A DNA stretch of 64,000 bases from Trichosphaerium sp. ATCC 40318. Its lineage: Eukaryota; Discosea; Flabellinia; Trichosidae. The notes beneath the pieces are model-generated. The model made no database searches. It was not told where the DNA came from and was given only the letters and a program-made list of their open reading frames with translations. The stretch's first letter is position 1; every line of letters starts with the position of its first letter. The stretch covers positions 124,001 to 188,000 of the forward strand of contig JALMLS010000540.1 of the NCBI GenBank assembly GCA_038496445.1. Reading direction: 5' to 3'. Shown here piece after piece: positions 22,397 to 33,900 of this stretch. A program made the position numbers and the translations under genes.

Positions 22397-25300
22397 TCAG
22401 TTCTCTTGTATGTAATTATAAGGAATAACACCTTGTTCTCCTCTATCATTCATTGTAACCCACCAACCATCATCTCCTTTAGAAATGACAGTCAAAACAT
22501 CACCAGCTTGTATAGAAAGTTCGTCAGTGTTCTGTGCAACATACTGATACAAAGCAACAGCAGTATTAGCTGAAACAGCAGGTTGTGGTGGAGGTTGGTG
22601 TGGTAACGGTTGTGATGATACTGAGGACGATACACTTACTTCCTCAACGTAGTTTGAAGGGAAAACGCCCATAGTACCATTGAGTTTACCTGTCCACCAT
22701 CCGTCAGCTCCCTTGCTTATCAACGTTATTGAATCTCCAGTGTAAAATGATAGTTCGTCTGTGTTTTGTGCAGCGTAATCAAATAATGCTACTACTGAGT
22801 TTTGTGCTGATGACTTAGGAGCAGCAGGTGGTGAAGGTGCTGGGTTGTGTTGTACGGGAGAACTGTACTGAGGTTTTGGCGCTGAGAATGCTTTCGGTGC
22901 CATTGGAGAAGCCATCCTCGGTGCTGAATACTTTGCTGTGGGCGCAGAGTACTTTGGTATTGCCTTAGGTGCCGAGTATTTAGGCGTCGATGGAGAGTAC
23001 TTAGGAGTTGAAGGAGAAAATGATGGGGTGGACATCTTTGGTGGTGTGTATTTTGGTGTTGATGGTGAAGAATACTTTGACGTTGCCATCTTAGGTGCGG
23101 AGTATTTAGGCGCCGGTGGAGAGTACTTAGGTGTTGATGGCTTCGAAGTAAAAGAAGGTATAGCCATCTTTGGACCACCACCATATTTTGGTTTCGCCGG
23201 TGACGAATACTTTGGTGTTGTTGGAGAGTAACTTGGTTTTGGAGAAAAAGCCATTTTTGGCATACCCATCGTAGGTCCACCAGAAGGCTTGGAGTAGCCT
23301 GATGATGGTTTTGATGTACCTATCGATGTTGGTATCTTTTTACCAGTACCACCCATTGGCGGGGGTGGAGGCGGAGGAGGAGCGCTTGAATCCATTTTAA
23401 GGTTTCCTTTTTTCACTTTCATCGCTGGTTCCTTCTTAGCCTTAGGCGCCTGGAATGGTGCTGCTGGTGCTTGTGGTGGAGGAGTGTACGCCGGTGCTTG
23501 TGGGGCGGCTGGGCTTGGTATAACCGAAGGCGCTCTACCAAATGCTCCAGGAGGCGGTGGAGGAGCTGGAACACCTGCAGGAGCAGCAGGAGCTACAGGA
23601 GCACCCATTGGAGGTGGTGGGGCTCCTCCAGGAGGCGGTGGAGGAGCTGGGACGCCTACAGGAGCAGCAGGAGCTACAGGAGCACCCATTGGAGGTGGTG
23701 GAGCTCCTCCAGGAGGCGGTGGTGCACCACCTTGAGGAGGTGGAGGTCCAGAAAATGTTGAACCAGTTGGAGATCCTGATATTTTCTTTTCCTTCTTGCT
23801 TGCTTTCCTTGATTTCCGCAAAGCTTTCTTATCTACTTTCTCTTCGTATGTTTTTATAATTTTGCAGTAACTCTGTTGAAATAATCCCACCTGGCTTCCT
23901 ATATGGCCTTCCCACCAATCATTGTCGTTACGCTTATCGTATACTTCAATGATGTCTCCTAAAAAAATGGTGTGAGTTTTCTTATTTTTTTCTTTCTTGT
24001 GTTACAAACTCCAAGCGTAGGCGCAAGTTTTTTCTTGGTAATTTTTTAGTTCCCAGACTGTAGTTAAAAGGAGCAATGTACGCCATTGAAGGGGAACAAA
24101 AAATAGGTATTCTGTACTAAGGTGAAAGACTCTTACCCATTTTGAAAGTTAGTTCGTTTGGATGCTTTGCAAGCCATCCAAGTTCTGCCTCAACTTGTAA
24201 TATAGGAAATCTCTTGACCTTCTTTTTTAAATTACGTTTGCTCTTCCTACAAAGAAAAATGAGCTTTTGTACATTATTGAGAAACGAAGGAAAGAAAAGA
24301 AGAAAAAGAAAAATAAGAAAAAAAAAACCCCCACTGTGGCACAGTGTGTTTACCAATTTTTGGCAATACACGTCAGTGATAATTACATAAATGCATGTAT
24401 ATATGCCCTGGACGTATGTGTGGTGATTGACATAAAAGGTAATACAAAAGAACCACAACTCTTTTCAGTACCGAATAAATGAATATAAATTTTAGAGTTG
24501 TACCTTTTTGCTATTTTATCTTTTGATCCATCAACAACCATATCGTATAGAATTTTAGCTGTTTCTTTGTTTTCAACATGATATTTCTCAATACCAGCCT
24601 GTTTAAACATTTCAAGCCATTCATCTGGTAGGTCTGATTTTACAAAACCTTGTCCTTTAAAAAAAATCAGTATTTCTTTTCGCTGTTTTTGTAATTTTTA
24701 GAATTAGTGCTTCTTGTAAAAATACAACGGTGTTGCAATGTTGTTGTATCATAAATGATTTATGAATGCGATTGAGGTATCATTCAAATCAATTTTTTTG
24801 AAACAGGTGCAGGAGAATTTCAACAAAAAACTTGAAAGTGAAAAAACAAGTACCTAGGCCTCCACCTGCTACATGTGTTACAGCAGTTGGACCGGCAATC
24901 TGTTGCCGAGAATCTGTAAACTGTAAAGCAACACGTATTTCAATATCTAATGGACCACCAACAGCCCAAAGCTGGTACCATCTATCCGTAGGTTCATTGA
25001 AAAATCGAAGACTTTCTTCAAGCGGGATTATTAAATCCCCAACATTCTTCTTTCCTTTAAACGCCTTGAAGACTAAATGTGTCAACTCTGCGTCATCAAC
25101 ACCACTTATCAATATTAGTTTACGAATAGTAGGAGTAAATTAATGGTGTACATAATAAAGGTGCTGTTCCAGTTTGGATTACTTGAGCCTTTGACGTTAT
25201 ATTTTTTTAAAGGCTTTCCAGTCTTTTTATGTGCCAAATAAATAACAATTGACACACTACCCTATTACAAGGACAAGGTTAGACAAGCGCTGGTACAACT

Positions 25301-26573
25301 TCAAAAATAATAAAAAGCCGAAGCAGGTAGTACCTTTGCTGCTGGCCAGTTACGTCCTTCAACAACTACAAAAAACATTAGTTTTTTTGTATGTGAGGTG
25401 GACATGATGTTGTGTTCGAGTCAACGTACCTCTAATATTTAATTTACATGGTCCTGCACGTTTATCAACCTTTTTAGAAGGTTTACGCAAGCTAAATCCC
25501 CTTGAACCCGCTTGGCTATCATCTGCAGGCTTACTTAACTTGTAAGCGTGACTTACTTCCTTTCTCACGCTGATAGGTACAAGATTATCTGTAATCGATC
25601 TAGCACTTGAAGGAGACATAGATACAGCTCTCTGTATTGTCCTTGGAGTTGAAGTGCTTCGTGCAGGCGCAGCGGATATTGTTCTTGGTGTCACATTGGG
25701 CAGTGACGGAGCAGATTTTGATCTTGTTGGTGCTGCCATAGGTGACATTGGTGGAGGCGACATTGGCGCAAGCGGCGATGCATCCGGTGGATTGACCATG
25801 GGTTGTATTGGTGGCACCATACCAACACCTGTAGGCGTTGCAGTTGGTGGCCTTGGACTAGGCGCTGCAATTGGAGGCGAAGAAGCCATTGGTGGACGAG
25901 AGGATAGAGCTCCCATTGGAGGTGCCATTGATGCTCTTGGTGGAACAGGGGACGCTAAACCTGGTCTTGGACTTGGTGCCGCTATAGGAGGTGGTCTTGC
26001 AACTGGTGGTGACGCGTTGCCGTATGGCCTTTGAGAAGGTGTAGGTGGGTATTTTGGTGTTCGTGGTGCAGGCCAAGAAGCTTTTTTCCTTCCAGGTGCT
26101 GCCATAGTAGCGAACTGATTAGGACGCTTCATAGCTGCTACAGGTCGCTTTTTTGGTGTTGAGAACTTGGGTCTACTCATAGTTGCGAAGTGTATAGGCC
26201 TTTTGGCGGGCGCCATACGCCCTGGAGAATGTCCAGGAGGTGAAATGCTGTGTTTAGGGGAAAAGCGGTTTTTGGCTGGTGCTGGAGGCGACTGGCTACG
26301 CCCGTACGCTGGAGCGTTGTTGAACGGTCTTTTTGCAGGAGCGAAAGGGCGTTTTTTTGGCGTTGCAAATTTTCGTGGACCGCCAGGCGGTGCGTGTCCT
26401 TTGAGCCATTAGCATACAACACTTTGATGACGCTTGGGTAACGAATAAAACAAATTGGGACTAGAAGCCAAATACGCTCGGTCTATACAGAAAATACGCG
26501 TACCGTAGGCTTTAGGGTGTGCATTAAAGCGTCCATTGTTTGGAGGTGGTGCCGGGAAAGCACTTCCGTACAT
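22397..26573 (-). CDS. C2 / CRIB-like / triple-SH3 proline-rich scaffold
   Basis: The start is the ATG at 26573 (MYGSAFPAPPPNNGRFNAH). A first Pro/Ala/Lys-rich region (26390-25460) carries repeated KKRP and APSPRP motifs. A C2 domain follows (about 25450-24850: GPCKLNIR, VVVEGRNWPAAK, SSNPNWNSTF, ELTHLVFKAFKGKKNVGDLI, RWYQLW). Next is a degenerate CRIB/p21-binding segment (THVAGGGLG then GFVKSDLPDEWLEMFKQAGI, 24870-24580). SH3 number 1 is split over three exons (AELGWLAKHPNELTFKMG and GDIIEVYDKRNDNDWWEGH, 24200-23870). A polyproline region (GGAPPPPMGAP, 23760-23380) precedes a long TPKYSxP repeat tract (23320-22860). SH3 number 2 is VVALFDYAAQNTDELSFYTG and number 3 is TAVALYQYVAQNTDELSIQA, up to the stop at 22397. 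It is probably a membrane-linked scaffold downstream of a Rho/Rac/Cdc42 GTPase that organises actin assembly. Confidence 0.8.
23549..23722. repeat. Tandem 81-bp repeat encoding polyproline
   Basis: Two nearly identical 81-base copies lie head to tail within the scaffold gene, the second starting 81 bases after the first. They encode GVPAPPPPPGGAPPPPMGAP and VAPAAPxG units on the minus strand. The few differences are synonymous or nearly so, which suggests a recent duplication. Confidence 0.75.
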
Positions 26574-27092
26574 AATTTAACGTTAATTCATCAACTAGCC
26601 TAGTTTGAAACCTATTCGAATGAGTATTGCTGGATTTTACGTAAAACTATATGTTTTTGTTACAAATACCACTGTTAGGTATGAGAAACACTACACCATT
26701 GGCACAGAGACAAATGGAATAGTTTTGTATGAACGGAAAATATACTGCGCATTTTACGTACTGTAAAAGATATATTTTACTCACGCTTGAGGTGCTTTGT
26801 GAATGCTGAACTCTTAATCTAGCTCAGTCGAATTGATTAAAGTCAAGGAGAGCAAATTAAGCAATCAACGAAGTAAAAGGCAATACGCAGCCAAGGTGGT
26901 AAAAAGGTGATATTGACACCACCAAACTGCACAAAGCACTATGCTATTTTAGTTATACCGCCAATTATACGCTTATTAGACGTGGCGCACTCACAACACC
27001 TTCAAAATTGCATGTGGGCAGCCTATTATGGAACTCGTCCAATCTAGACATTTTTTAAGCCATTAAAATTATTTAAACTTTATTATCACCTC
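26574..27092. promoter_or_regulatory. Divergent intergenic region
   Basis: About 520 bases separate two diverging genes, the SH3 scaffold on the minus strand and the strictosidine synthase-like gene on the plus strand. I see no reading frame with coding character and no tRNA. Both promoters presumably lie here. No specific site can be named. Confidence 0.4.
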
Positions 27093-28740
27093 ATGTGTTC
27101 CAAAATCGCGACAGCTATATTGGTTGGGTTGCTCGCAGTCTTTATAGTGTTCTTTTATACACCAAGCCCTATTGCGTTTCCTGAGGTTAACACGCTTCCA
27201 TCCAATGAACAATTTAGTGGTTTAGCTAAAAACCGCAGTACGCAAATACGTTTTAGGTTTCGAAAATTTTACGTTGCGTGAAATAGAGTTGGATAACGCC
27301 ACGCGGCTTTTCCAGGGAGAAATTAACGGACCTGAGTCGTTTGTGACGGCACCAAACGGAGACGTGTACACAGGCCTCGCTGATGGTCGCATTATTAAAT
27401 TTCTGTACGCAATTACGCTGTAGAGTGGTCATTGACATTTTACCGACCGTACAGAGCAAAATCGTCAATGACCGAATACACAACGTTTATTAGGACTGGT
27501 AAATACCACAAGGTACTTTTTCTGAGCGTGTCAAGCAATAATCTTCGGTAGGATTGCGGACAACGACAAGTTGAACACAGTACGTTTTCGCGTTTGCCTG
27601 TACTGTCATTGCCATTGACGCTCGTAAAGTATGTGGTAGAGCGCTAGGTATGCGCATGCATAGTGATGGATCGTTATACGTTTGTGACGGCTACTATGGT
27701 TTGCTTCACGTGACACCTGATAAAAAAATTACAAAACTTGTTGACAGCTTTGAGGGTGTCAAGTTTAAGTAATATTACCTTCTGTGCAACTGCATACTTA
27801 CGCTAATAGATTTTTGAATGATCTTGATATTTCAAGCCAAGACATCATTTACTTTACTGACTCCAGTGGTGAGTGGTTATTTTTTGTTGTTGGCATTGAA
27901 TTAAAACTGTGTATATCTTACTTTCTTACCAGCTGATTTCGAGAGGAGGAACGTTATGCACGAAGTACTTCAGGTGCGTAATTATTACGTACTTAAGAGG
28001 TTATGAGATAACATGATTTTATTGGCAGGGTGCACCAAGTGGAAGTCTATATAAATACGACATTAAAACGAAAAACACTGAAAAATTGCTTGATGGATTA
28101 TATTTTGCAAATGGCGTACAGTTATCGACCAACGAAGAATTCCTACTTGTTGTTGGTATGGCATACTTGTAGTTACAAAAGAAACGTTGCATTAGAATAC
28201 TAACTCACGTGATAGAAAACACGAAGCTCCGAGTACTCAAGTATCATCTACAAGGTAGTCTATATTGTAATGTCACATGATTTTTCTGAAAGCTATTGTA
28301 GGTCCTCAAGTAGGAAAAACAGAAGTTTTTACAGAGATGCCTGGCAGCCCAGATAATATTCGCTTCGATAAAAAGGTAGGTTGCGATAACCTTTCGTTGG
28401 TGCGTGCTAAATTGCTCAGCGCGGAGTTTATTGGGTTGGTATATCAACTCCACGCTCAGGTTTGATTGAGTTCTTGGCCAACAACCCTATCGTCCGTTAC
28501 CATCTAGCAAAACTACCTCAATGGGTTCTTTTGGCTGTAGCAAAACCGGGAATGGCTGTTGCTATAAGCGAAGAAGGCAACATCGTTGATACGTTGCAGG
28601 TAAATGATTTTGAGGTTTTTTATTATCTGCTCACTTTATTGAAGGGAGTGAAGTTTATTAGCGAGATTCATCGACATGAAGACTATTTACTAATGGGTAG
28701 TTTCATAAATCCTTTTATCTTACAATACAAAGACGCTTAG
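27093..28740 (+). CDS. Strictosidine synthase / APMAP-like beta-propeller
   Basis: The N-terminus MCSKIATAILVGLLAVFIVF forms a signal anchor. Spliced exons then read TLREIELDNATRLFQGEING, PESFVTAPNGDVYTGLADGR, RALGMRMHSDGSLYVCDGYY with GLLHVTP, FLNDLDISSQDIIYFTDSS, RNVMHEVLQGAPSGSLYKYD, DGLYFANGVQLSTNEEFLLV, MPGSPDNIRFDKKGGYWVGI with STPRSG, and EIHRHEDYLLMGSFINPFIL at the C-terminus. This order (GPES, DGR, CD...GL, NDL, FTDSS, GxLxxY, ANGV, PDNI) is the six-bladed propeller of strictosidine synthase-like proteins and adipocyte plasma membrane-associated protein. Most members outside plants are thought to be hydrolase- or arylesterase-like rather than alkaloid synthases. Expected location: ER or plasma membrane with a lumenal propeller. 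Confidence 0.85.
28205..28212. promoter_or_regulatory. TCACGTGA palindrome, one of eleven
   Basis: Exact 8-mers lie at 8808 (inside the VIT gene CDS), 13120, 28205, 31604, 50369, 52276 and 55571 (introns), and 45737, 55020, 57214 and 63937 (between genes). This is the extended E-box bound by bHLH proteins of the Cbf1/Pho4/USF type in other eukaryotes. About one copy is expected by chance in 64 kb. Confidence 0.55.
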
Positions 28741-29253
28741 AAAAGTAAATATCTGGTTTGAGAAGCAGTATTCGGGTTGATTGTAGAAGTTATGAGGTTA
28801 AAAACAATAAAAATATGGTACCTCTCATTAACCATCTCCTTGGACACTACACTGTCTTCGTGGAGTATTAACCAAGTTTACTCTTCCCGAAAGCGTAGTC
28901 ACTCAATACCGAAATAGCACGAGCAGTACGTAAGTAGTGTGCGACAACTCGAATGCTCTACACTTGTTGGATTTTTTCACGCAGCTGCACCCTCCGACTT
29001 CACGCTCTTAAACTTGGTGCATACGCATGCGTGTGCTGTCTTTACGATGAGGCAGTTTACCGCCAATTTTATCGCGTTGACAACTTTCTTTCTATTAATT
29101 TTCGCGAAATGACTTTGGTTCAACAAACACTTTTACTTCATTATTCGGCAATTTAAACACGAACAACAACACATCATATAACAATGACTAAATAAATCTG
29201 GTGCTCGCACCCCCTCAACTTAGTAACAATGCCAACAAACGCTACTGAACGAA
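28741..29253. other. Intergenic, nothing recognised
   Basis: About 500 bases between two plus-strand genes. A 67-residue cysteine-rich frame at 28953-29156 has no family signal and no splice partners. I treat it as non-coding. The chromodomain gene promoter should lie at its right end. Confidence 0.4.
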
Positions 29254-30127
29254 ATGGAACTTACAAAATACGAAAAAGAACGACAGGCTAAGATTGAGCG
29301 TAATAAGCTCTTTCTTGACCAGCTTGGCCTTGCTAAGTACGTTTTAAAAATAAGTTTGATTTTCAATGAAAACCATTACCAAACTGCACAAATTGTCGTT
29401 TTTTACCGTAAAGCGTTAACAATAAACTAACCTATAACACCAGGGCTAACAAAACCTTCACAAAGCCAAAACCAATCACCAAACGAAAGAAAAAACAACA
29501 AGTCGTAGTAACAACGCGACGTAAGTCTGCTCGCCTCCAAAGCAAGGTACGAATAAGTTCTCAGCCACGCCATGTTTCTTTTTTCGCGCCTTCAAAAATT
29601 AACGCTTTCCAATAGCCAATGCCTTGCTTCACGGAAGAGAAGATCTACGTACGACGCAAGCGTACAAGGACTCGAACGACGAAAAAGAAGAAAATTCAAC
29701 CAAAGCTCGAATTCGCTCTTGCTGGTACGTCTCACTCTTAACCTTGTCGCCATACCTCCTTGCAGTTCTTTCATTTCTGACGCTCATTTTAGTTAACTTT
29801 GCTGCTCTTGGGCTTCCTGACTTGACAGACCTCTTAACAAACAACGAAACTGAGGTTGAAGAGCCTGTATTCGGTGCAAAGGATGTCATTTACTACATTG
29901 ATAAAATCCTTGCAAGAAGAACAACTAAAAATGGCAAAGTACAATACCTAGTAAAGTGGGTTGGTTTCGCTAAAAAAGATAACTTGTGGGTCGACGAGGA
30001 GAAGGTTAAACCTTACCCTGAGAAGATCCGTATATTTGAGATGCGTGTAAAAGGTATAAAAGTACCACAAACTACAAACCGTTTCAAAAAAGATTGCGGT
30101 GTAGTCTTGTACACACGTGTTGTTTAA
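29254..30127 (+). CDS. Chromodomain protein
   Basis: Exon 1 gives MELTKYEKERQAKIERNKLF with LDQLGLAK. Exon 2 gives a basic segment (KPKPITKRKKKQQVVVTT, RRKSARLQSK) typical of DNA- or chromatin-contacting linkers. Exon 3 gives PMPCFTEEKIYVRRKRTRTR and more basic sequence. The last exon (about 29800-30127) gives LPDLTDLLTNNETEVEE, then the chromodomain VIYYIDKILARRTTKNGKVQ, YLVKWVGFAKKDNLWVDEEK. The aromatic residues at YY, W and W are placed as in methyl-lysine-binding chromodomains. The short C-terminal tail ends at 30127. It is probably a nuclear reader of methylated histone tails. Confidence 0.75.
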
Positions 30128-30913
30128 ACAAAAAGAAGAAAAAAACCAAACTGTATTTTTAGAACAAATAAATCACTTCCCTTTGTTTTCACTCACAATA
30201 ACTTTCGCGTTTTATAATTATAATTGCTGCTCCTGCTTTCGTCCCTGCACATCACTGTAACTCAAAAATAAGGCCTTCCATGAGGAGATTTAGGGTTTTG
30301 AAATCTCCTTTTTTTTTGTATTGCCATTTTTCGTAATAAATATTTTCGAAGTACTGTCAAGGCAGTAAAGTGAGTCTATCGCGTATACAACTAACTTTCG
30401 TGTTGAAAATAAAAGAGCTGGTACGAAATTTCAAACCTGTTGGTTGTTCTATACGTACTTTGTTCTTCCTCCTTTTTATTCCCAAGTACGCCACCGAAGT
30501 TCTTTACACTCCATAAACACAATTCCACAACCCCGTAGCGAACGATCTTGTCACTGTTGAGAACGAGATTTGACTTTTGTCAAGTATTAGCACTGGTACT
30601 ATTAGTACTAAACGAAGCTACGCCTCCATGTTACGAAACCAGGGTGCACGTTTTTATAGTAGTTCTGTTTTTGGCCTTCCTGATCGAAACTTCCGCTCAC
30701 ATTCATCTCCTAGCCGAGATGTAGATGCCTGTACGCTCTATTGGTGTCTATATATCACTACAGCGTCACTTGTCAAAAAATGACACATGTACGGGACTAT
30801 TTGACCTCGTAAATCCTAAAACAATCTTGACAGATATTTCTTAAATCTGGCAGTGCAGTTTTGACAATTAATTGCCATAAAACGAAGAGTCACACAAAGA
30901 AAGCACCTCAAAG
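30128..30913. other. Intergenic region with one hairpin
   Basis: Nearly 800 bases without a supported gene. A 9-bp perfect hairpin lies at 30283-30309. A 68-residue open frame at 30577-30783 contains MLRNQGARFYSSSVFGLP, which resembles a mitochondrial presequence, but I found no downstream exon and leave it out. The last 100 bases are the likely promoter of the secreted M8-like gene. Confidence 0.4.
30283..30309. terminator. Perfect 9-bp inverted repeat downstream of the chromodomain gene
   Basis: AGGAGATTT at 30283-30291 pairs with AAATCTCCT at 30301-30309 across a 9-base loop (AGGGTTTTG) and is followed by a run of T. It looks like a stem-loop with a U tract. It lies about 155 bases after the chromodomain stop codon. 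The function is inferred only from position. Confidence 0.3.
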
Positions 30914-33900
30914 ATGTTTAGAGGGATAATTAAAATAGCATCATTATTTATATTGACGACATTGCTCTCAACGAGCGTATACAGCGCTCAAATTAATGTG
31001 TTTGTATACAATGATGTTAATAGTAATCTTGTACGAAACTCAGGAGAAGAAGGAGTTGCTGGTGTCGAAGTATGTATCGATGACCGTGTTATTGATGGTA
31101 GATGTGGTTCAAACGAGCGAAGAGAAACCACAGGCACGTTCAGGTCCACGTGGGCCGCTTTTATTTTTGTCTTGTTTTAAAACACTTGGAAACCTGTTTT
31201 GACCTTCTGTTAATTAGACAGCAATGGACAGGCTACTTTTGAAGTAGAAGGAGGACAGAGCTATCCCGTCGTAGTTGTAAGTTTGATTAATTTTTTTTTC
31301 ATGTTTTCTTACAATCACCAGAACTCCGAGAGTACCACAAACTGTAATGAAGCAGTATCAGTTTCTGATGCATTTGATATTACTTTTGCAACTGGATCAG
31401 AATTAGCAAGGCACCCACAATACGTAAGACATAATTCTTAAAAAACTTGTAATTTTTTTCTTGTTTTCTTAACACCTTCCTCAGGAGAAATACTTTGAAG
31501 ATGCCAGGAATAAATTAGAAACAATGATAGTTGGGGATCTACCAGATGTCATGCTAAATGGGATCGCAAGTACGCAGCTCTTTCTTTTTTTCCGAAAAAA
31601 GTGTCACGTGATTTAATTTTTTTTGCTAATCATCATTTCGTAGTTGACGACATTGAAATATCTATCAACCTTGTTGCGATTGGTATGGTTATTTTTCATG
31701 TGATACAATTAACAAAATCATAGATGGTCTTAATGGCGTCATAGCACGTGCTGGTCCTACATATGTCCGCCCCAACACTTATCTTCCAGTACGCTACCTA
31801 TTGTTATGACAAATGCTTACACTGCTAAAGGCCAAAGCTGTTCTGGAGTTCGATATCGAAGATGCAGAGCGGACAATTGAAAATGGTAGCTTCCTTTCTC
31901 TTGTAGAACATTTCATGCTTCGTTGCCTGTACGTTCTCTATACCTTATAATTTTTGTGTAATCTTATCCATGTAACAGCGGGCTTGGAACAACTTGGAGC
32001 CTGAAAGAACTTATCAGAGATGCAGGAACTTCTGACCCAAGATATCTTGGTGTCTCAGGTAACGAAGAATACCGAAAAATATTCGGTGGAACGGATACCA
32101 CGAAGGCCCCTCTTCAAGGAACTGGAGATGATGAGATAAGAGATACTTATTGGGATGAAACCGTTATGCAAAATGAAATAATGACACCATGGATAAGTTC
32201 TGGTGCTAACCCAATAAGTACAATAACATTGGGTGCCTTAAAGGATATTGGGTACATATCGTAAACGATTTTCCAGGACTTTAAAAAACTAACTCTCCTA
32301 CTAAGATATGAAGTTGACTTGTCTGCTGCTGATACTTACGTCCCTTATTTCAAACGCCAGTCAGAAGACGAATCTAGTGATGTTAATCATGATGACGACG
32401 AAGAGTGCAAAACTGTCTCAATGCCACCTCCGTAAGATTTTTGGAATTTGTTTTTGGTTCAAGTGTAAAAGCTAATTTTTTCTTTTAGATTTGTAATGAG
32501 AGATTCAAGTGTATTCGAGAGTTACAAATATGCAGCTCACGCACATATTGGCTCTAAAAGAACACTTCTAGCAGCCCCTTTAACAAATAACTTTGACCAT
32601 ATGCCAGTAGGATCTGGAGCATTCGGTATACAAACAGCAAGAATTGTGGAAGACGATGATGGTAAATACCTTGCTGTTGGAAGAGCACAATCTTTCGAAA
32701 TTTTCCAGCTTTTCCTTGACAAGGATCTGGATATTAACGCAAAGAGAACAATTGCTTCTTTTAACATACGAGCAACAAGCGACTGTAAGTTGTTTTTTTT
32801 TCTATCACATCTGAAACTAACTGTTTACAAGTTTCACTTGTTGGAAGTTTCTTCCGTGTCCACTTGGGTAAAGAGACTGATATTACTTTCACGTTATCAG
32901 TATCCACAGAATTTCAAGTAGCTGTGCGCGGAGCGGCTCTACCTAGTGGTTTCAAATACATTGACGTACAAGAGTTTCAAGAATGGCATCAAGTGGTAAT
33001 TGATCGCGATTTCAATGTAAGAACAAATCGTAACTAGTCACCATAACTTACTTACTTTTTAAGACTGGAACCTTGTACTGTTACATAAATGGTGCTCTTA
33101 TTGGAACAGACGCACAAGCATTAGGACCTATAGATTATGTCGGTTTTAGCTACCAAGCAGGATACGGAGAAATCCATATTGATAATTTCAAGTTCGACAT
33201 TGTTGAAGATCCAAAGGATGGTAAAGCAGTCGTTCTTCATGGAGGTACTTCAACAGACTACCTGATACGTTATTATAATACTCACATGATATTTGTTTAG
33301 ACAACAGTAGAGCTACTTTAGCATTCCCTGTAAAGACTTGCGGACAAATAATTTCGATTACTGAAGCTCCTACAACACCTCCTCCAACAAGCAAACCTCC
33401 AACTGTAGCCCCAACAACCAAGCCTCCAACGGTTGCTCCTACTAGCCCTCCAGTAATGACGACGAAGCCACCTACAAAACCTCCAACAATGATACCAACA
33501 GCACCACCAACGATAAAACCATCGACAACAAGACCACCTTTTACATTCCCTCCAACTGATCCACCAACATCTCGTCCACTCCAAGCCATCAAATACCATG
33601 AAGTCAGATCAATAGTAGGTGAACATTGGACAACATACACTCTACCTTACAACTATGCCAACATGGTACGTTTTCTCAATATATTCTGATAGCAGTCTAC
33701 AGTGTCTGTTGTTCTCTGGCTAATTTATATCAGGTAATTGTTTGTACACCGTCATACACTGAAGGTGCTCCGCGTGTTGTTCGCGTTTATCAAACAGCTG
33801 CAAGTAGAATGAAAGTTAAAGTAGAACTTGCGGGAGCAGGTGGCACAGTACCTGATACTTTTGTACATTGTATAGTTGTAGAGGCTGGTAAATACGACTG

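Noticed and set aside
23471-23859. Long plus-strand Gly/Ala- or Arg/Ser-rich frames opposite the SH3 scaffold
   Set aside because: They are the antisense shadow of the GC-richer polyproline repeats.
25654-26034. 126-residue Gly-rich plus-strand frame
   Set aside because: Antisense of the Pro/Ala-rich N-terminal part of the scaffold gene.
28953-29156. 67-residue Cys/Leu-rich frame
   Set aside because: No homology signal; it sits in a promoter-like region and has no introns or partner exons.
30577-30783. Mitochondrial-presequence-like frame (MLRNQGARFYSSSVFGLP)
   Set aside because: No downstream exon, domain or splice continuation was found. It may be chance.
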